From Prevotella sp. (GTDB lineage: Bacteria > Bacteroidota > Bacteroidia > Bacteroidales > Bacteroidaceae), in assembly GCA_017470055.1 (NCBI GenBank), contig JAFUFD010000067.1:1-64000 (forward strand): DNA of 64,000 nucleotides, read 5' to 3'. This document shows positions 9,473 to 17,150 of this stretch, one piece after another. The position numbers were made by a program, and so were the translations under genes. Every line of letters begins with the position of its first letter. The stretch's first letter is position 1. Below the pieces are notes generated by a model. It was not told the DNA's origin. It saw only the letters and a list, made by a program, of their open reading frames with translations, and searched no databases.

Positions 9473-9545
9473 CGCGGAGTGGAGCAGTTGGTAGCTCGCC
9501 AGGCTCATAACCTGGAGGTCGCATGTTCGAGTCCTGCCTCCGCAA
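9473..9545 (+). tRNA. tRNA-Met (CAT), probably initiator tRNA-fMet
   Basis: A 73-nt cloverleaf: acceptor CGCGGAG with CTCCGCA, D arm GAGC...GCTC, anticodon loop CTCATAA (anticodon CAT) on a CCAGG/CCTGG stem, and a T arm around GTTCGAGTC. Position 1 is C and position 72 is A, giving the unpaired 1:72 end that marks initiator tRNA. CCA is not encoded; CTA follows. A strong hairpin terminator begins seven bases downstream. Confidence 0.9.
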
Positions 9546-9551
9546 CTAATG

Positions 9552-9575
9552 GCAGTTCGAAAGAACTGCTTTTTT
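9552..9575 (+). terminator. Terminator of the tRNA gene
   Basis: GCAGTTC-GAAA-GAACTGC followed by six T residues: perfect 7-bp stem with a tetraloop. Confidence 0.85.
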
Positions 9576-9599
9576 GTTGCCCCGTCCCGATTAAAAAGA

Positions 9600-9645
9600 A
9601 AAAGAGACGCAACCCGATATCGGACTGCGTCTCTCTTTTTTTGTT
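9600..9645. terminator. Bidirectional terminator between tRNA and lytic transglycosylase
   Basis: GAGACGCA and TGCGTCTC arms flanked by A-rich sequence on the left and a T run on the right; it can end transcription of the converging transglycosylase gene. Confidence 0.75.
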
Positions 9646-9656
9646 TTAGAATGTTC

Positions 9657-10088
9657 TTACTTCATGTGTCGCATCACCTTCTCGTAATAGCGCTGTGTGG
9701 CACGTCTTGAGTAATTCTGTCCACCGTTCCATGAGCGGATGGCATGCTCAACGTCGTTAGCGCGATTATAAAACGACTGCAAGAGGAGAAACATCTCCTT
9801 CGACTTCTGCACGTCGAAACGGTCGTTCAAGGTGTAACGCTTCTTACTCTTTCTCTTTTCCAAAATAATGTTGCACTGCTTCACACAAATAGGAGTGATC
9901 TGCATAGCACCACATGATGGACCGCTAACAGCCTTAGGATTCCCCCCACTCTCAACTTGAATAATCGCATTGATAACAGGGTTCCAGTCAAAAGAGTTCT
10001 CTTTTCCATTTGTCCCAGCCGAAGCCTCGACGGAACAAGCCATCAAAATGGCTACTGTTACTAATACTTTTCTAACAACCTTTATCAT
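9657..10088 (-). CDS. Secreted lytic transglycosylase (SLT domain)
   Basis: Cleaves the glycan strand of peptidoglycan. 143 residues from the chosen start: a signal peptide (VVRKVLVTVAILMACSVEASA) and a compact SLT domain with the catalytic Glu46 in IIQVESGGNP, then GAMQITP and AIRSWNGGQNY, typical of family 1 transglycosylases. An in-frame ATG at 10187 would add 33 residues, but a full promoter (10157-10188) lies downstream of that codon, so the ATG at 10088 is the real start. Single-gene unit with its own terminator. Confidence 0.88.
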   Translation of the reverse strand: MIKVVRKVLVTVAILMACSVEASAGTNGKENSFDWNPVINAIIQVESGGNPKAVSGPSCGAMQITPICVKQCNIILEKRKSKKRYTLNDRFDVQKSKEMFLLLQSFYNRANDVEHAIRSWNGGQNYSRRATQRYYEKVMRHMK

Positions 10089-10156
10089 ATAATACCTATT
10101 TAAGTATGACCGTCTCACCACGAGACATTCAATCGCCACACTATTGTTATCGCGCA

Positions 10157-10188
10157 CAAAGGTACGGCTTTTTATGGAAGCCACCAAA
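10157..10188 (-). promoter_or_regulatory. Promoter of lytic transglycosylase gene
   Basis: Minus-strand TTTG at 10185-10188 and TACCTTTG at 10157-10164 with a 20-base spacer. It excludes the longer upstream start. Confidence 0.75.
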
Positions 10189-10281
10189 TATTACCACAAA
10201 ATATAACATTGATTATCAATTAATTAACATAAATCAAGTGAAGATATTCAGGATTTTCTTGGAAGTTTGACGTTTTCTTCG

Positions 10282-10289
10282 TAACTTTG
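10282..10289 (+). promoter_or_regulatory. -7 box of the fimbrial-type lipoprotein gene
   Basis: TAACTTTG, 55 bases before the ATG. No TTTG at the usual distance. Downstream the leader holds a direct repeat TCAACTATTC (two copies near 10305-10325). Confidence 0.5.
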
Positions 10290-10344
10290 CAACTGATTTC
10301 GAAGTCAACTATTCGGAATCAACTATTCTAAAATAGAATAAAAT

Positions 10345-11667
10345 ATGAGAACAAAAACCAAACTTGCATTGATTTGCATGACCTCGTGGACTCTAGGAGC
10401 CTGCGAGAAGGAACTCGTCAGTGACAACATCGTCGCCACTGACAGTTCAGTGAGTGTCATTACTCGTTCTGTAACCGCCGAGGAAACCATCAGTTTTCCT
10501 GTGGCGCTCTATGTGTTTAACGCTGAAGACTATTCTTTTGTCAAGAATGTGACCATCCCTGACCAGGACACTCCCCTTACCTTCAGCATCCCTCTTGGCT
10601 CGTATGACATCTTTGCTGTCGGAGGCGCAGATGAAGTACGCTATGACTATCCCTCTGGAGAGGATCTTGATGCAGAGTCTGAGATGACGCTGAAGGACGG
10701 GAAGGAGCATGCCGACCTGATGACCGCTCATGAGGTCATCACACTCAAGGAGAACGATGACTATGAACTGCCCCTCAACATGGAGAGGCAGGTCATCGAA
10801 CTGACCAGTGCCGTCGTCAACAACATCCCTGACGAGATCACAGAGGTCCAAATCTTCTTGTCTCCTATTTATAAAAGTATTAAGATCAATGGGGATTTCG
10901 GGACAGAGTGGACACATAGTTACCCCCTCACCGATAGCGGGGAAGGGCGATGGACACTCCCCTCTCCTGTCATGATGCTCTTTGACGCTGACGCAGAAGA
11001 GGCAAGCATCACCATCAGTCTGACGAAGGATGACGGAACCACCAAGAACTACTCCTACTCTTTGACAGAGGATATTCGAAAAAACCACCAAATCAGTATC
11101 AATGCAACCTATCAATATGATAATAGCATCAACATCACAGGTAGTATCAATGGCACGTCATGGTTGGGTAGCGAGGAGATTGTCTTTAACTTCGGAGACG
11201 AGAGCACAACCGATAATCCTGATGAAAGCGATGACGACACGTTCATCAACGAGCCAACACCGTCCGTGGGAAGCATCTACAAAGAATGCTACGTACTGAA
11301 AACGACTCCCAACAACGAAGAAGGGTATAATGAGGTTCTTCTCCTTTATAAAAACGACTTCGAAATCGACCCAGCAAACAAAACAGAAGAACAAGTACTC
11401 CAAGAGATTAACAATCAACTAAGCACCCTCACCATCAATGGAATCTCTGGTTGGCGACTGCCGAATGAGGAGGAACTTAATTTAATCTATAAGCAGCAAG
11501 GTGTTATAAAACAAAAGATTGAAATAACTGTTGATAATATTGCATACTATTACTGCTATTCTGATAATAGGCTAAAACTATGTAAAGAACATGAAACTCG
11601 TAATTTCCAAAATGATATAGGAGGGAAGTACATCCCCGTCACCACTCTAAAATTCAAACAACAATAA
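10345..11667 (+). CDS. FimB/Mfa2-like fimbrial lipoprotein with DUF1566-like C-terminus
   Basis: 440 residues with a lipoprotein signal (SWTLGAC, Cys20) that would place it on the outer membrane. Residues about 50-260 resemble Mfa2/FimB-type fimbrial anchor or tip proteins: FPVALYVFNAEDYSFV and LGSYDIFAVGG, followed by a long beta-rich stretch. The C-terminal 100 residues carry GISGWRLPNEEELNLIY, a motif of DUF1566-like domains found at adhesin ends. No major fimbrillin gene is adjacent, so it may act as an orphan surface adhesin. Family placement comes from motif style only. Confidence 0.6.
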   Translation: MRTKTKLALICMTSWTLGACEKELVSDNIVATDSSVSVITRSVTAEETISFPVALYVFNAEDYSFVKNVTIPDQDTPLTFSIPLGSYDIFAVGGADEVRYDYPSGEDLDAESEMTLKDGKEHADLMTAHEVITLKENDDYELPLNMERQVIELTSAVVNNIPDEITEVQIFLSPIYKSIKINGDFGTEWTHSYPLTDSGEGRWTLPSPVMMLFDADAEEASITISLTKDDGTTKNYSYSLTEDIRKNHQISINATYQYDNSINITGSINGTSWLGSEEIVFNFGDESTTDNPDESDDDTFINEPTPSVGSIYKECYVLKTTPNNEEGYNEVLLLYKNDFEIDPANKTEEQVLQEINNQLSTLTINGISGWRLPNEEELNLIYKQQGVIKQKIEITVDNIAYYYCYSDNRLKLCKEHETRNFQNDIGGKYIPVTTLKFKQQ

Positions 11668-11685
11668 CAAATTATTAATAACCAA

Positions 11686-11717
11686 AAGCCCTGTTATCGA
11701 AAAAGATAGCAGGGCTT
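11686..11717. terminator. Hairpin downstream of fimbrial-type lipoprotein
   Basis: 13-bp arms (AAGCCCTGTTATC and GATAGCAGGGCTT, one mismatch) with a short A-rich loop; no long T run follows, so it may act as a weak terminator or 3' stabiliser. Confidence 0.6.
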
Positions 11718-11759
11718 CTATGTTGTGCGGAGGATGTAGGGGTTTCTTCCGTGAGGAGG

Positions 11760-11833
11760 CTCCTCACTGAAAATACCAGCCTCCTCACGAAAAATACCAG
11801 CCTCCTCACGTAAAATACCAGCCTCCTCACGAG
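11760..11833. repeat. 21-bp tandem repeat array
   Basis: Three to four copies of ACCAGCCTCCTCACG plus an A-rich spacer, period 21. Because 21 is divisible by three, the minus strand shows an artificial repeat peptide; I do not regard that as a gene. Confidence 0.8.
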
Positions 11834-11878
11834 AAACTGCAACATTTATGACTACAAAATTCGTCGAAGATACCTGCC

Positions 11879-11963
11879 GACTTAGAGTCAAACGATCGGT
11901 TGACTTAGAGTCGAACAATCGGTTGACTTAGAGTCGAACGATCGGTTGACTGGAGTCGAACAA
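11879..11963. repeat. 23-bp tandem repeat array related to the one at 478-560
   Basis: Units starting at 11879, 11902, 11925 and 11948, each beginning GACTTAGAGTC or GACTGGAGTC and followed by AAACGATCGGTT or close variants. Like the first array it is followed by an AACGA...AGGAT segment and then the GGATGGCATCTAC hairpin (12034-12067). Confidence 0.8.
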
Positions 11964-12050
11964 CGAAAAGGATGATTCCAACGACTGATTACAATGGCAC
12001 TTATTATTGAATACATAGGGTCTAATAAACGCAAAGGATGGCATCTACAA

Positions 12051-12107
12051 TTGACAGATACCATCCTTATGATTCCTTTGATGCGTGGATCTGGCAGAAT
12101 CGCCCCG
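12051..12107. repeat. 57-bp direct repeat, copy 1
   Basis: Identical to 13830-13886 except for two positions. It begins inside the right arm of the hairpin at 12034-12067 and ends where similarity to an integrase starts. The two copies bracket the integrase fragment, DUF1016 gene and truncated hsdS. Confidence 0.85.
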
Positions 12108-12109
12108 CT

Positions 12110-12423
12110 TTTTCTCACAATGCCAGAACAAAACTGCACCTCCAACAATACCTTAACTCCAGAACTGATGACAATCCGGCTCTTTTCGTTTCCCTTTCTT
12201 CTCCTTATAGTCGCTTGACAATTAGCGGTGTGGAGGTCAGGATAAGGACGATGGGCAAACTGTTGGATATGCCAAAGTCCATCCGCATAAGTTCCGCAGA
12301 ACACTTGCGACAATGGCAATTGACAAAGGTATGCCCATTGAACAAGTGCAGCGTTTGTTAGGTCATGTGCGTATCGATACGACACTTCAATATGCCATTG
12401 TGAATCAAAATAACGTTAAATAG
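12110..12423 (+). pseudogene. Tyrosine recombinase C-terminal fragment, frameshifted
   Basis: The C-terminal catalytic part of a phage-type integrase, lacking its N-terminal half. Frame 2 from about 12110 gives KLHLQQYLNSRTDDNPALF and RTMGKLLDMPK; the match then moves to frame 1 at about 12273 and continues HPHKFRRTLATMAIDKGMP and LLGHVRIDTTLQYA to a TAG at 12423. The HxxR and LLGH motifs and the tyrosine in LQYA are present. One missing A in the CCAAAG run would restore the frame. In Bacteroidetes such recombinases commonly sit in type I restriction loci and shuffle hsdS genes, which fits the HsdS fragment downstream. Confidence 0.8.
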
Positions 12424-12478
12424 GCTCACAAAAAGTATCTTGGATGACCAAAACAACCGATATGTGCCGATTTTTTAG

Positions 12479-12486
12479 TACCTTTG
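12479..12486 (+). promoter_or_regulatory. -7 box upstream of DUF1016 gene
   Basis: TACCTTTG followed by GCGCTC; the leader then contains the inverse GAGCGCAA near 12539-12546, so the 5' leader can fold back, plus a smaller GAAAGC/GCTTTC hairpin near 12517-12530. Confidence 0.55.
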
Positions 12487-12571
12487 CGCTCAAAATTGCG
12501 TTTAAGTGAGTGCAATGAAAGCTTGCTTTCAAAATTGCCGAGCGCAAGCAATTTATCTAAATGGAGCGCAA

Positions 12572-13603
12572 ATGAAAGATAAAAGCATAACGACAGGAAA
12601 TGACAAACTCCACAATGACATCCGAGCCATCATCGAGGCTGGGCGCAAGTTGGCTTATGCCGCAGTGGGGCAAACCACAATTGCAACTTATTGGCAAATA
12701 GGATGCCGCATCGTTGAGGAAGAGCAAGACGGTAAGGAAAGAGCAAAATATGGTAGCCAACTACTAAAAACCTTATCCTCAGAATTGACGCGAGAATATG
12801 GCTCTGGGTTCAGTAAGCGTAATCTCGAATACGCACGAAAAGTATATTTAGCCTTTCCCGATTTTCAGATTGTGCAGACGCGTCTGCGCAATTTAACTTG
12901 GTCGCATCTGTGTATTATCGCCTCAGTGCCTCATCCGGATGCAAGGGAGTGGTACTTGAAAGAAGCTTCTGAACAGATGTGGAGTGTCAGGACACTCGAC
13001 AGGAATGTCTCAACACAATATTATGGTCGTCGTATGGCATCCATGCGTGAAGGACTTACCTTGCCCGAACCTCAAAAAGAGAAAGATGACCCATTAGCGT
13101 ATATTAAAAATCCCGTTGTGGCGGAGTTCCTTGGATTTAGGAAAGACACAAAGTATGATGAGACGCAACTGGAAGATGCTCTTATCGGCAACCTTCAACA
13201 ATTTATCATGGAGTTAGGGCGTGGTTTTGCTTTTGTAGATAGGCAAAAACATATCTATGCCGGAGGCGACGACTATTATATTGACTTGGTATTTTACAAT
13301 ATAAATCTTCACTGCTATGTGCTTTTCGACCTGAAAACTCACAAACTGTCTCATCAAGACGTAGGACAGATGGATATGTACGTGCGAATGTATGATGAAC
13401 TGGTAAAAGGTGAAACAGACAGCCCCACTATAGGAATCTTGCTATGTAGCGATACCAACGAAGATGTTGCCAGATATAGCATATTGCATGATAGCGACCA
13501 ACTTTTTGCCGCAAAATATATGACCTATATGCCGACACAAGAGGAACTGCGTCGTGAGATAGAACAGCAAAAGGAGTTTTTCAGATTAAAGAACGAGAAG
13601 TAG
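12572..13603 (+). CDS. DUF1016 (YhcG-type) PDDEXK nuclease family protein
   Basis: 343 residues from the ATG at 12572; an upstream ATG at 12506 would add 22 residues that do not look like the family. The N-terminal DUF1016_N domain (IIEAGRKLAYAAVGQTTIATYWQIG) is followed by a helical segment and a PDDEXK-type nuclease core, with the probable catalytic residues in GGDDYYIDLVFYN and LFDLKTHKL. Family members are often encoded inside or beside type I restriction-modification loci and are thought to be nucleases. Here it is intact while both neighbours are broken, and its stop is one base before the hsdS fragment. Confidence 0.85.
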   Translation: MKDKSITTGNDKLHNDIRAIIEAGRKLAYAAVGQTTIATYWQIGCRIVEEEQDGKERAKYGSQLLKTLSSELTREYGSGFSKRNLEYARKVYLAFPDFQIVQTRLRNLTWSHLCIIASVPHPDAREWYLKEASEQMWSVRTLDRNVSTQYYGRRMASMREGLTLPEPQKEKDDPLAYIKNPVVAEFLGFRKDTKYDETQLEDALIGNLQQFIMELGRGFAFVDRQKHIYAGGDDYYIDLVFYNINLHCYVLFDLKTHKLSHQDVGQMDMYVRMYDELVKGETDSPTIGILLCSDTNEDVARYSILHDSDQLFAAKYMTYMPTQEELRREIEQQKEFFRLKNEK

Positions 13604-13604
13604 T

Positions 13605-13937
13605 ATGGATTTGAAGAAATACAAACTTGGAGAATTATTGGATGTTAAGCGAGGGGCAAGTCTTGCAGGAGAATACTATGCCACTACTGGCAACTATATA
13701 CGCTTAACTTGTGGAAACTTTGATTATCAGAATAATTCTTTCAAGGTAAACACATCCAAAGACAATCTGTATTATACAGGACCAGTCCGTGAGGAGTTTA
13801 TTATGAAGAAGGGCGACATTATCACTCCTTTGACAGATACCATCCTTATGATTCCTTTGATGCGTGAATCTAGCAGAATCGCCCCGATATTCCAGTGTCT
13901 TTTGCAAAAAAATAAAAATATAGGGAGTAGTGAATAA
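13605..13937 (+). pseudogene. Truncated HsdS (type I restriction specificity subunit), N-terminal fragment
   Basis: Only about the first 76 residues look like HsdS: KYKLGELLDVKRGASLAGEYY, then YIRLTCGNFDY and KKGDIITPLT, the start of a first target-recognition domain. At 13830 the sequence switches into the 57-bp repeat also found at 12051-12107, so the last 30 or so codons are repeat-derived and the second recognition domain and helices are absent. No hsdM or hsdR is nearby. It cannot be a working specificity subunit. Confidence 0.8.
13830..13886. repeat. 57-bp direct repeat, copy 2, at the HsdS break
   Basis: Two mismatches from copy 1 (12051-12107). Its left end is exactly where HsdS similarity stops. 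Confidence 0.85.
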
Positions 13938-13966
13938 AAAGGGCAGGAGCATATATACTCCTGCCC
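13936..13966 (-). terminator. Terminator of the LysM/lipoprotein cluster
   Basis: GGGCAGGAG and CTCCTGCCC arms; on the minus strand the stem is followed by a T run, about 75 bases beyond the last stop codon of the cluster. Confidence 0.8.
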
Positions 13967-14040
13967 ATAAGTGATGATTGTATCTGAGTGGATCACCAGA
14001 ACCAGTCCCGCTGTTTTTGGGAATATGTTATATTGTGAAA

Positions 14041-15705
14041 TTATTCATTTACCCACTCTAGTATAGGATAGCCGTCTTTACCAAACTTCCATTTACTATA
14101 AGTACTACCTAATGCCTGGGCATTTTTGTTAAGTTCGTCAAGGAATGACTTGGATTTCATTTGACTTGAAGTCATTGATTGAATATTAGTAGGTGTGCCA
14201 CCTGAAGTTCTTTGGCCCCCAACACCTTTTGGATAGGTTGTTTCAAGGAAATAACCATCAAAAATAGCTTTACCCGTATTGGCATACCCTACTAATGCCC
14301 CTATAGATGAGTTGTTTGACAAAATAATAACAGAACCATAATTCACCATATTCTTTGCGAGACCACTTGTGGAATTTGTAACAGTTTGAGTTCCTATAAT
14401 TCCGCCCACACGATTTGTTGTTGCTGATACATTGCCCGTATTATAACAGTTTTTGAGGTTAGTATATTTCCATGAACCGTCAATCTTATGACGAGCATGT
14501 TCCCCTATAATACCCCCAACATGATTATCGCCCTTGATAGAGCCACAATTTACACAATCTTTTGCGGTAGATGCGCCTAAAAATCCAACTACTCCACCTA
14601 CATATCTATAACCGTTGAGTACTCCATAGTTTATACACTTATGGATATCTCCCTGTTTGGAATAACCAATTATCCCCCCTAGATACGAACCACTAATACT
14701 TTGAGCAGTCCCATAATTAATACACATTGATACTTTGGGAGCATACGTTTTAGAATAGGTAGCATAAGAAGCAACTCCTATCATACATCCATTACGTGAT
14801 TTTCCTGCAACATATGAATCATTTAGAACCAAATTACTAAGTGTTCCTGCAAAATATCCAAATAAGCCTAAGGAGTCTCTCTCTTCTTTTTTTATATAGA
14901 TACCACTTATAGTATGTCCGTTGCCATCAAATGTACCACAGAAAGGTGTTAACCCTTTTCCTATAGGCTTCCATTGTTCTAAACCTGTTCCTGTACCCTT
15001 CAACGTCCCGTTGGAGTTGAGCACATTTCTGTTAACAATAACATCTGCTGTCATCTTAAAGTATTCGTCACGGTAAGTTTTCCCACTTTCCACATCATCA
15101 GCCAATTTTCGTAATTCAGTAGCATCGCTGATGATATACGGATCAGAACTAGTTCCACTGCCACGAAATTGTTTTGCCACAGTCCCTCGATTAGCATACT
15201 CTGTGTCTGCAGACATTTGTGAGTCTTCCGTCTCATCGTCAGGATCGTCCTCTTCTACATAGTTGTCAATTTTATAGTACTCGTCGCCGTCAAAGATTAA
15301 AGATGTATCGTTTAATGAATATGTATACTGCAAATTCACACCGTTTTCTTTGAAGATGAGTAACTGTGTAGTTATTTCATAGGGTAATGTCCATTTTTCG
15401 ATATCATCCTCACAGCGATAAATCCAATTAGAGTTCCCATCAGAATTGAATGTGATGACTGTATAATCCGTACTATTGTGAGTACATTTCCATGTACCAA
15501 GAATCATTTGCTTGACATTTTCATCATTATTCCCATTCTCGTTATTATTCTCATTATTGTTATTACCACCAGAGTCACCACCATTAGGATTTTCGGTATT
15601 AGGTTTTGGTGATAAAGGATCGTCCTCACCACCACATGAGATAACAGCGACACTAACAAATATTAGTAATGAAACAATTAAAAAGTTTAAAATACATTTT
15701 TTCAT
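14041..15705 (-). CDS. Surface lipoprotein with GLUG repeats
   Basis: 554 residues from the ATG at 15705 (a start at 15720 would overlap the preceding gene). Lipoprotein signal with Cys after AVIS, then a low-complexity Asn/Gly linker (about residues 35-60), a lipocalin-like domain (MILGTWKCTHNSTDYTVITF), and a long C-terminal region of GLUG-type repeats (YLGGIIGYSKQG, YVGGVVGFLGAS, HVGGIIGEHA, RVGGIIGTQT). GLUG repeats form beta-solenoids in adhesins and cell-wall proteins. It ends with a hydrophobic IKDGYPILEW-like motif. Last gene of the eight-gene cluster; exposure on the cell surface and adhesion are inferences. Confidence 0.75.
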   Translation of the reverse strand: MKKCILNFLIVSLLIFVSVAVISCGGEDDPLSPKPNTENPNGGDSGGNNNNENNNENGNNDENVKQMILGTWKCTHNSTDYTVITFNSDGNSNWIYRCEDDIEKWTLPYEITTQLLIFKENGVNLQYTYSLNDTSLIFDGDEYYKIDNYVEEDDPDDETEDSQMSADTEYANRGTVAKQFRGSGTSSDPYIISDATELRKLADDVESGKTYRDEYFKMTADVIVNRNVLNSNGTLKGTGTGLEQWKPIGKGLTPFCGTFDGNGHTISGIYIKKEERDSLGLFGYFAGTLSNLVLNDSYVAGKSRNGCMIGVASYATYSKTYAPKVSMCINYGTAQSISGSYLGGIIGYSKQGDIHKCINYGVLNGYRYVGGVVGFLGASTAKDCVNCGSIKGDNHVGGIIGEHARHKIDGSWKYTNLKNCYNTGNVSATTNRVGGIIGTQTVTNSTSGLAKNMVNYGSVIILSNNSSIGALVGYANTGKAIFDGYFLETTYPKGVGGQRTSGGTPTNIQSMTSSQMKSKSFLDELNKNAQALGSTYSKWKFGKDGYPILEWVNE

Positions 15706-15709
15706 AATA

Positions 15710-16603
15710 TTAATTTGCATAAAGTTTTACAATATGATTATCAATAACTGTATAATACTTTCCATCAAACCGATTATAATATTCTAGTTTATAATGTAGC
15801 GTGATGTTTTTATCGGCAGAATACACCCAAAGCCAATCATAAAAATCTGCTTTTGTATTATTATATACATCTAATGATAATTGGACTTCTTTACCTATTG
15901 CCCCCCTTTTTTCACTATTTACACTTCCATTATCAACCCACAGTGTAACTACAATTTCAGACATCCCTTTAGCCCAAGCATCTGCACCTGTTCCAAAAAA
16001 AAATTGCAAAGTATACATATAACGCCACCAAGCATCCCCTCTATCAAAAGCATCTATATAGGAACCACTTTGTAGAATCTCGTTATCATTTATGATATAA
16101 ATATCCGTATCTATAGGACCACCCTCATTTGATACAGAACCATAATTACTTAAATATGAATAATCTGAACTTGTCAGACTTTTTGCTTCAAAAATATTAT
16201 CTCCTTCCATAAGATAATTTCCATAGTAGACGAAGGTAAAATTGCTTCCTCCAAATAACGAGATTGTATTTCCATTGATAGAATATTCAAATTCTATATC
16301 ATCTTCATCTCTATTTGTTCCTAGACTTGAATCCCTATCGACTGCTGTCCAATGCATTATGCCTTGATGGTCATTGATAAAATAGACTGTCCAAGTCTGT
16401 GTATATGTTGCTCCTCCATATGAATACACGTCATAGTCTGTTGATGAGCCATACCACTTATGAGAAGTCAAGTTCAGAACTATAGAGTTGTCATTACTTC
16501 CTCCTGATTGGTCGCCATCATCATCTCCACCACACGATGAGAAACCCACACTCGCAATTGCTGCCATCAAAATGGTCATCCAGTTAAAAAGATTCTTTTT
16601 CAT
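15710..16603 (-). CDS. Exported lipoprotein of unknown function
   Basis: 297 residues; lipoprotein signal with SVGFSSC followed by an acidic GGDDDGD linker, as in many Bacteroidetes outer-membrane lipoproteins. The rest is beta-rich and aromatic (TQTWTVYFINDHQGIMHW, TLQFFFGTGADAWAKG), with no motif I recognise. It lies 21 bases downstream of another lipoprotein gene on the same strand. Strongly AT-rich relative to the glycogen and galactan genes. Confidence 0.7.
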   Translation of the reverse strand: MKKNLFNWMTILMAAIASVGFSSCGGDDDGDQSGGSNDNSIVLNLTSHKWYGSSTDYDVYSYGGATYTQTWTVYFINDHQGIMHWTAVDRDSSLGTNRDEDDIEFEYSINGNTISLFGGSNFTFVYYGNYLMEGDNIFEAKSLTSSDYSYLSNYGSVSNEGGPIDTDIYIINDNEILQSGSYIDAFDRGDAWWRYMYTLQFFFGTGADAWAKGMSEIVVTLWVDNGSVNSEKRGAIGKEVQLSLDVYNNTKADFYDWLWVYSADKNITLHYKLEYYNRFDGKYYTVIDNHIVKLYAN

Positions 16604-16624
16604 ATTCTCAATTAAATTTGATTA

Positions 16625-17122
16625 CTATTTCTTTCCGTTTACAAAATGATAGATGTCAGTCCCTTCTACAGCAGATGAACCATACACATAGCAGACAACA
16701 GACAGTCCTAATCTCATTTTCGAATCAATACTTCCATCTAGGGTCCAGAACTCAGGAAGAGAATCCCAATTACTAACTTCCCAATTTGAGAGGTAAACGA
16801 TATCTGCTCCTTTGGAAACTTTCACATTGTCTATTTGAGCGTTTAGTCCAAATTCTTCACAAACAACAGAAATGGAAAAAGTATTAACACTTTGTTTGCG
16901 GATTGTGACTTTTCCTGAATATGACAACCCTTGCCTATCATAAAGACCATTATGATATTCATTTGTAAAAGTTCCAGTATATACTCCTACTATATTAGTT
17001 AGGATTTCATCTGAACTTAAATTGGGACCACTTCCATTGTCATCTCCTCCACAACTTAATAGAGTCGCACTTACAGATGTCGCTAACATCAAAATAAGTA
17101 TAAATTTGATTTTCGTTCTCAT
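16625..17122 (-). CDS. Exported lipoprotein of unknown function (possible DUF4840-like)
   Basis: 165 residues with a lipoprotein signal (SATLLSC, then GGDDNGSG). The remaining 130 residues are beta-rich: VGVYTGTFTNEY and SGKVTIRKQSVNTFSISV, a layout seen in small lipocalin-like Bacteroidetes lipoproteins such as DUF4840. No catalytic motif is visible. It is 28 bases downstream of the LysM-TPR gene in the same unit. Confidence 0.65.
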   Translation of the reverse strand: MRTKIKFILILMLATSVSATLLSCGGDDNGSGPNLSSDEILTNIVGVYTGTFTNEYHNGLYDRQGLSYSGKVTIRKQSVNTFSISVVCEEFGLNAQIDNVKVSKGADIVYLSNWEVSNWDSLPEFWTLDGSIDSKMRLGLSVVCYVYGSSAVEGTDIYHFVNGKK

Positions 17123-17150
17123 TGTAATTATGTTTTAGTTATACATTTAA

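Noticed and set aside
11718..11918. Minus-strand frame with a repeated REEAGIF peptide
   Set aside because: It is produced by the 21-bp tandem array, whose length is a multiple of three; no ribosome site or promoter and no extension outside the repeat.
12038..12361. Plus-strand 107-residue frame as a gene
   Set aside because: Only its middle matches integrase; it starts in repeat sequence and loses similarity after a frameshift, so it is part of a pseudogene.
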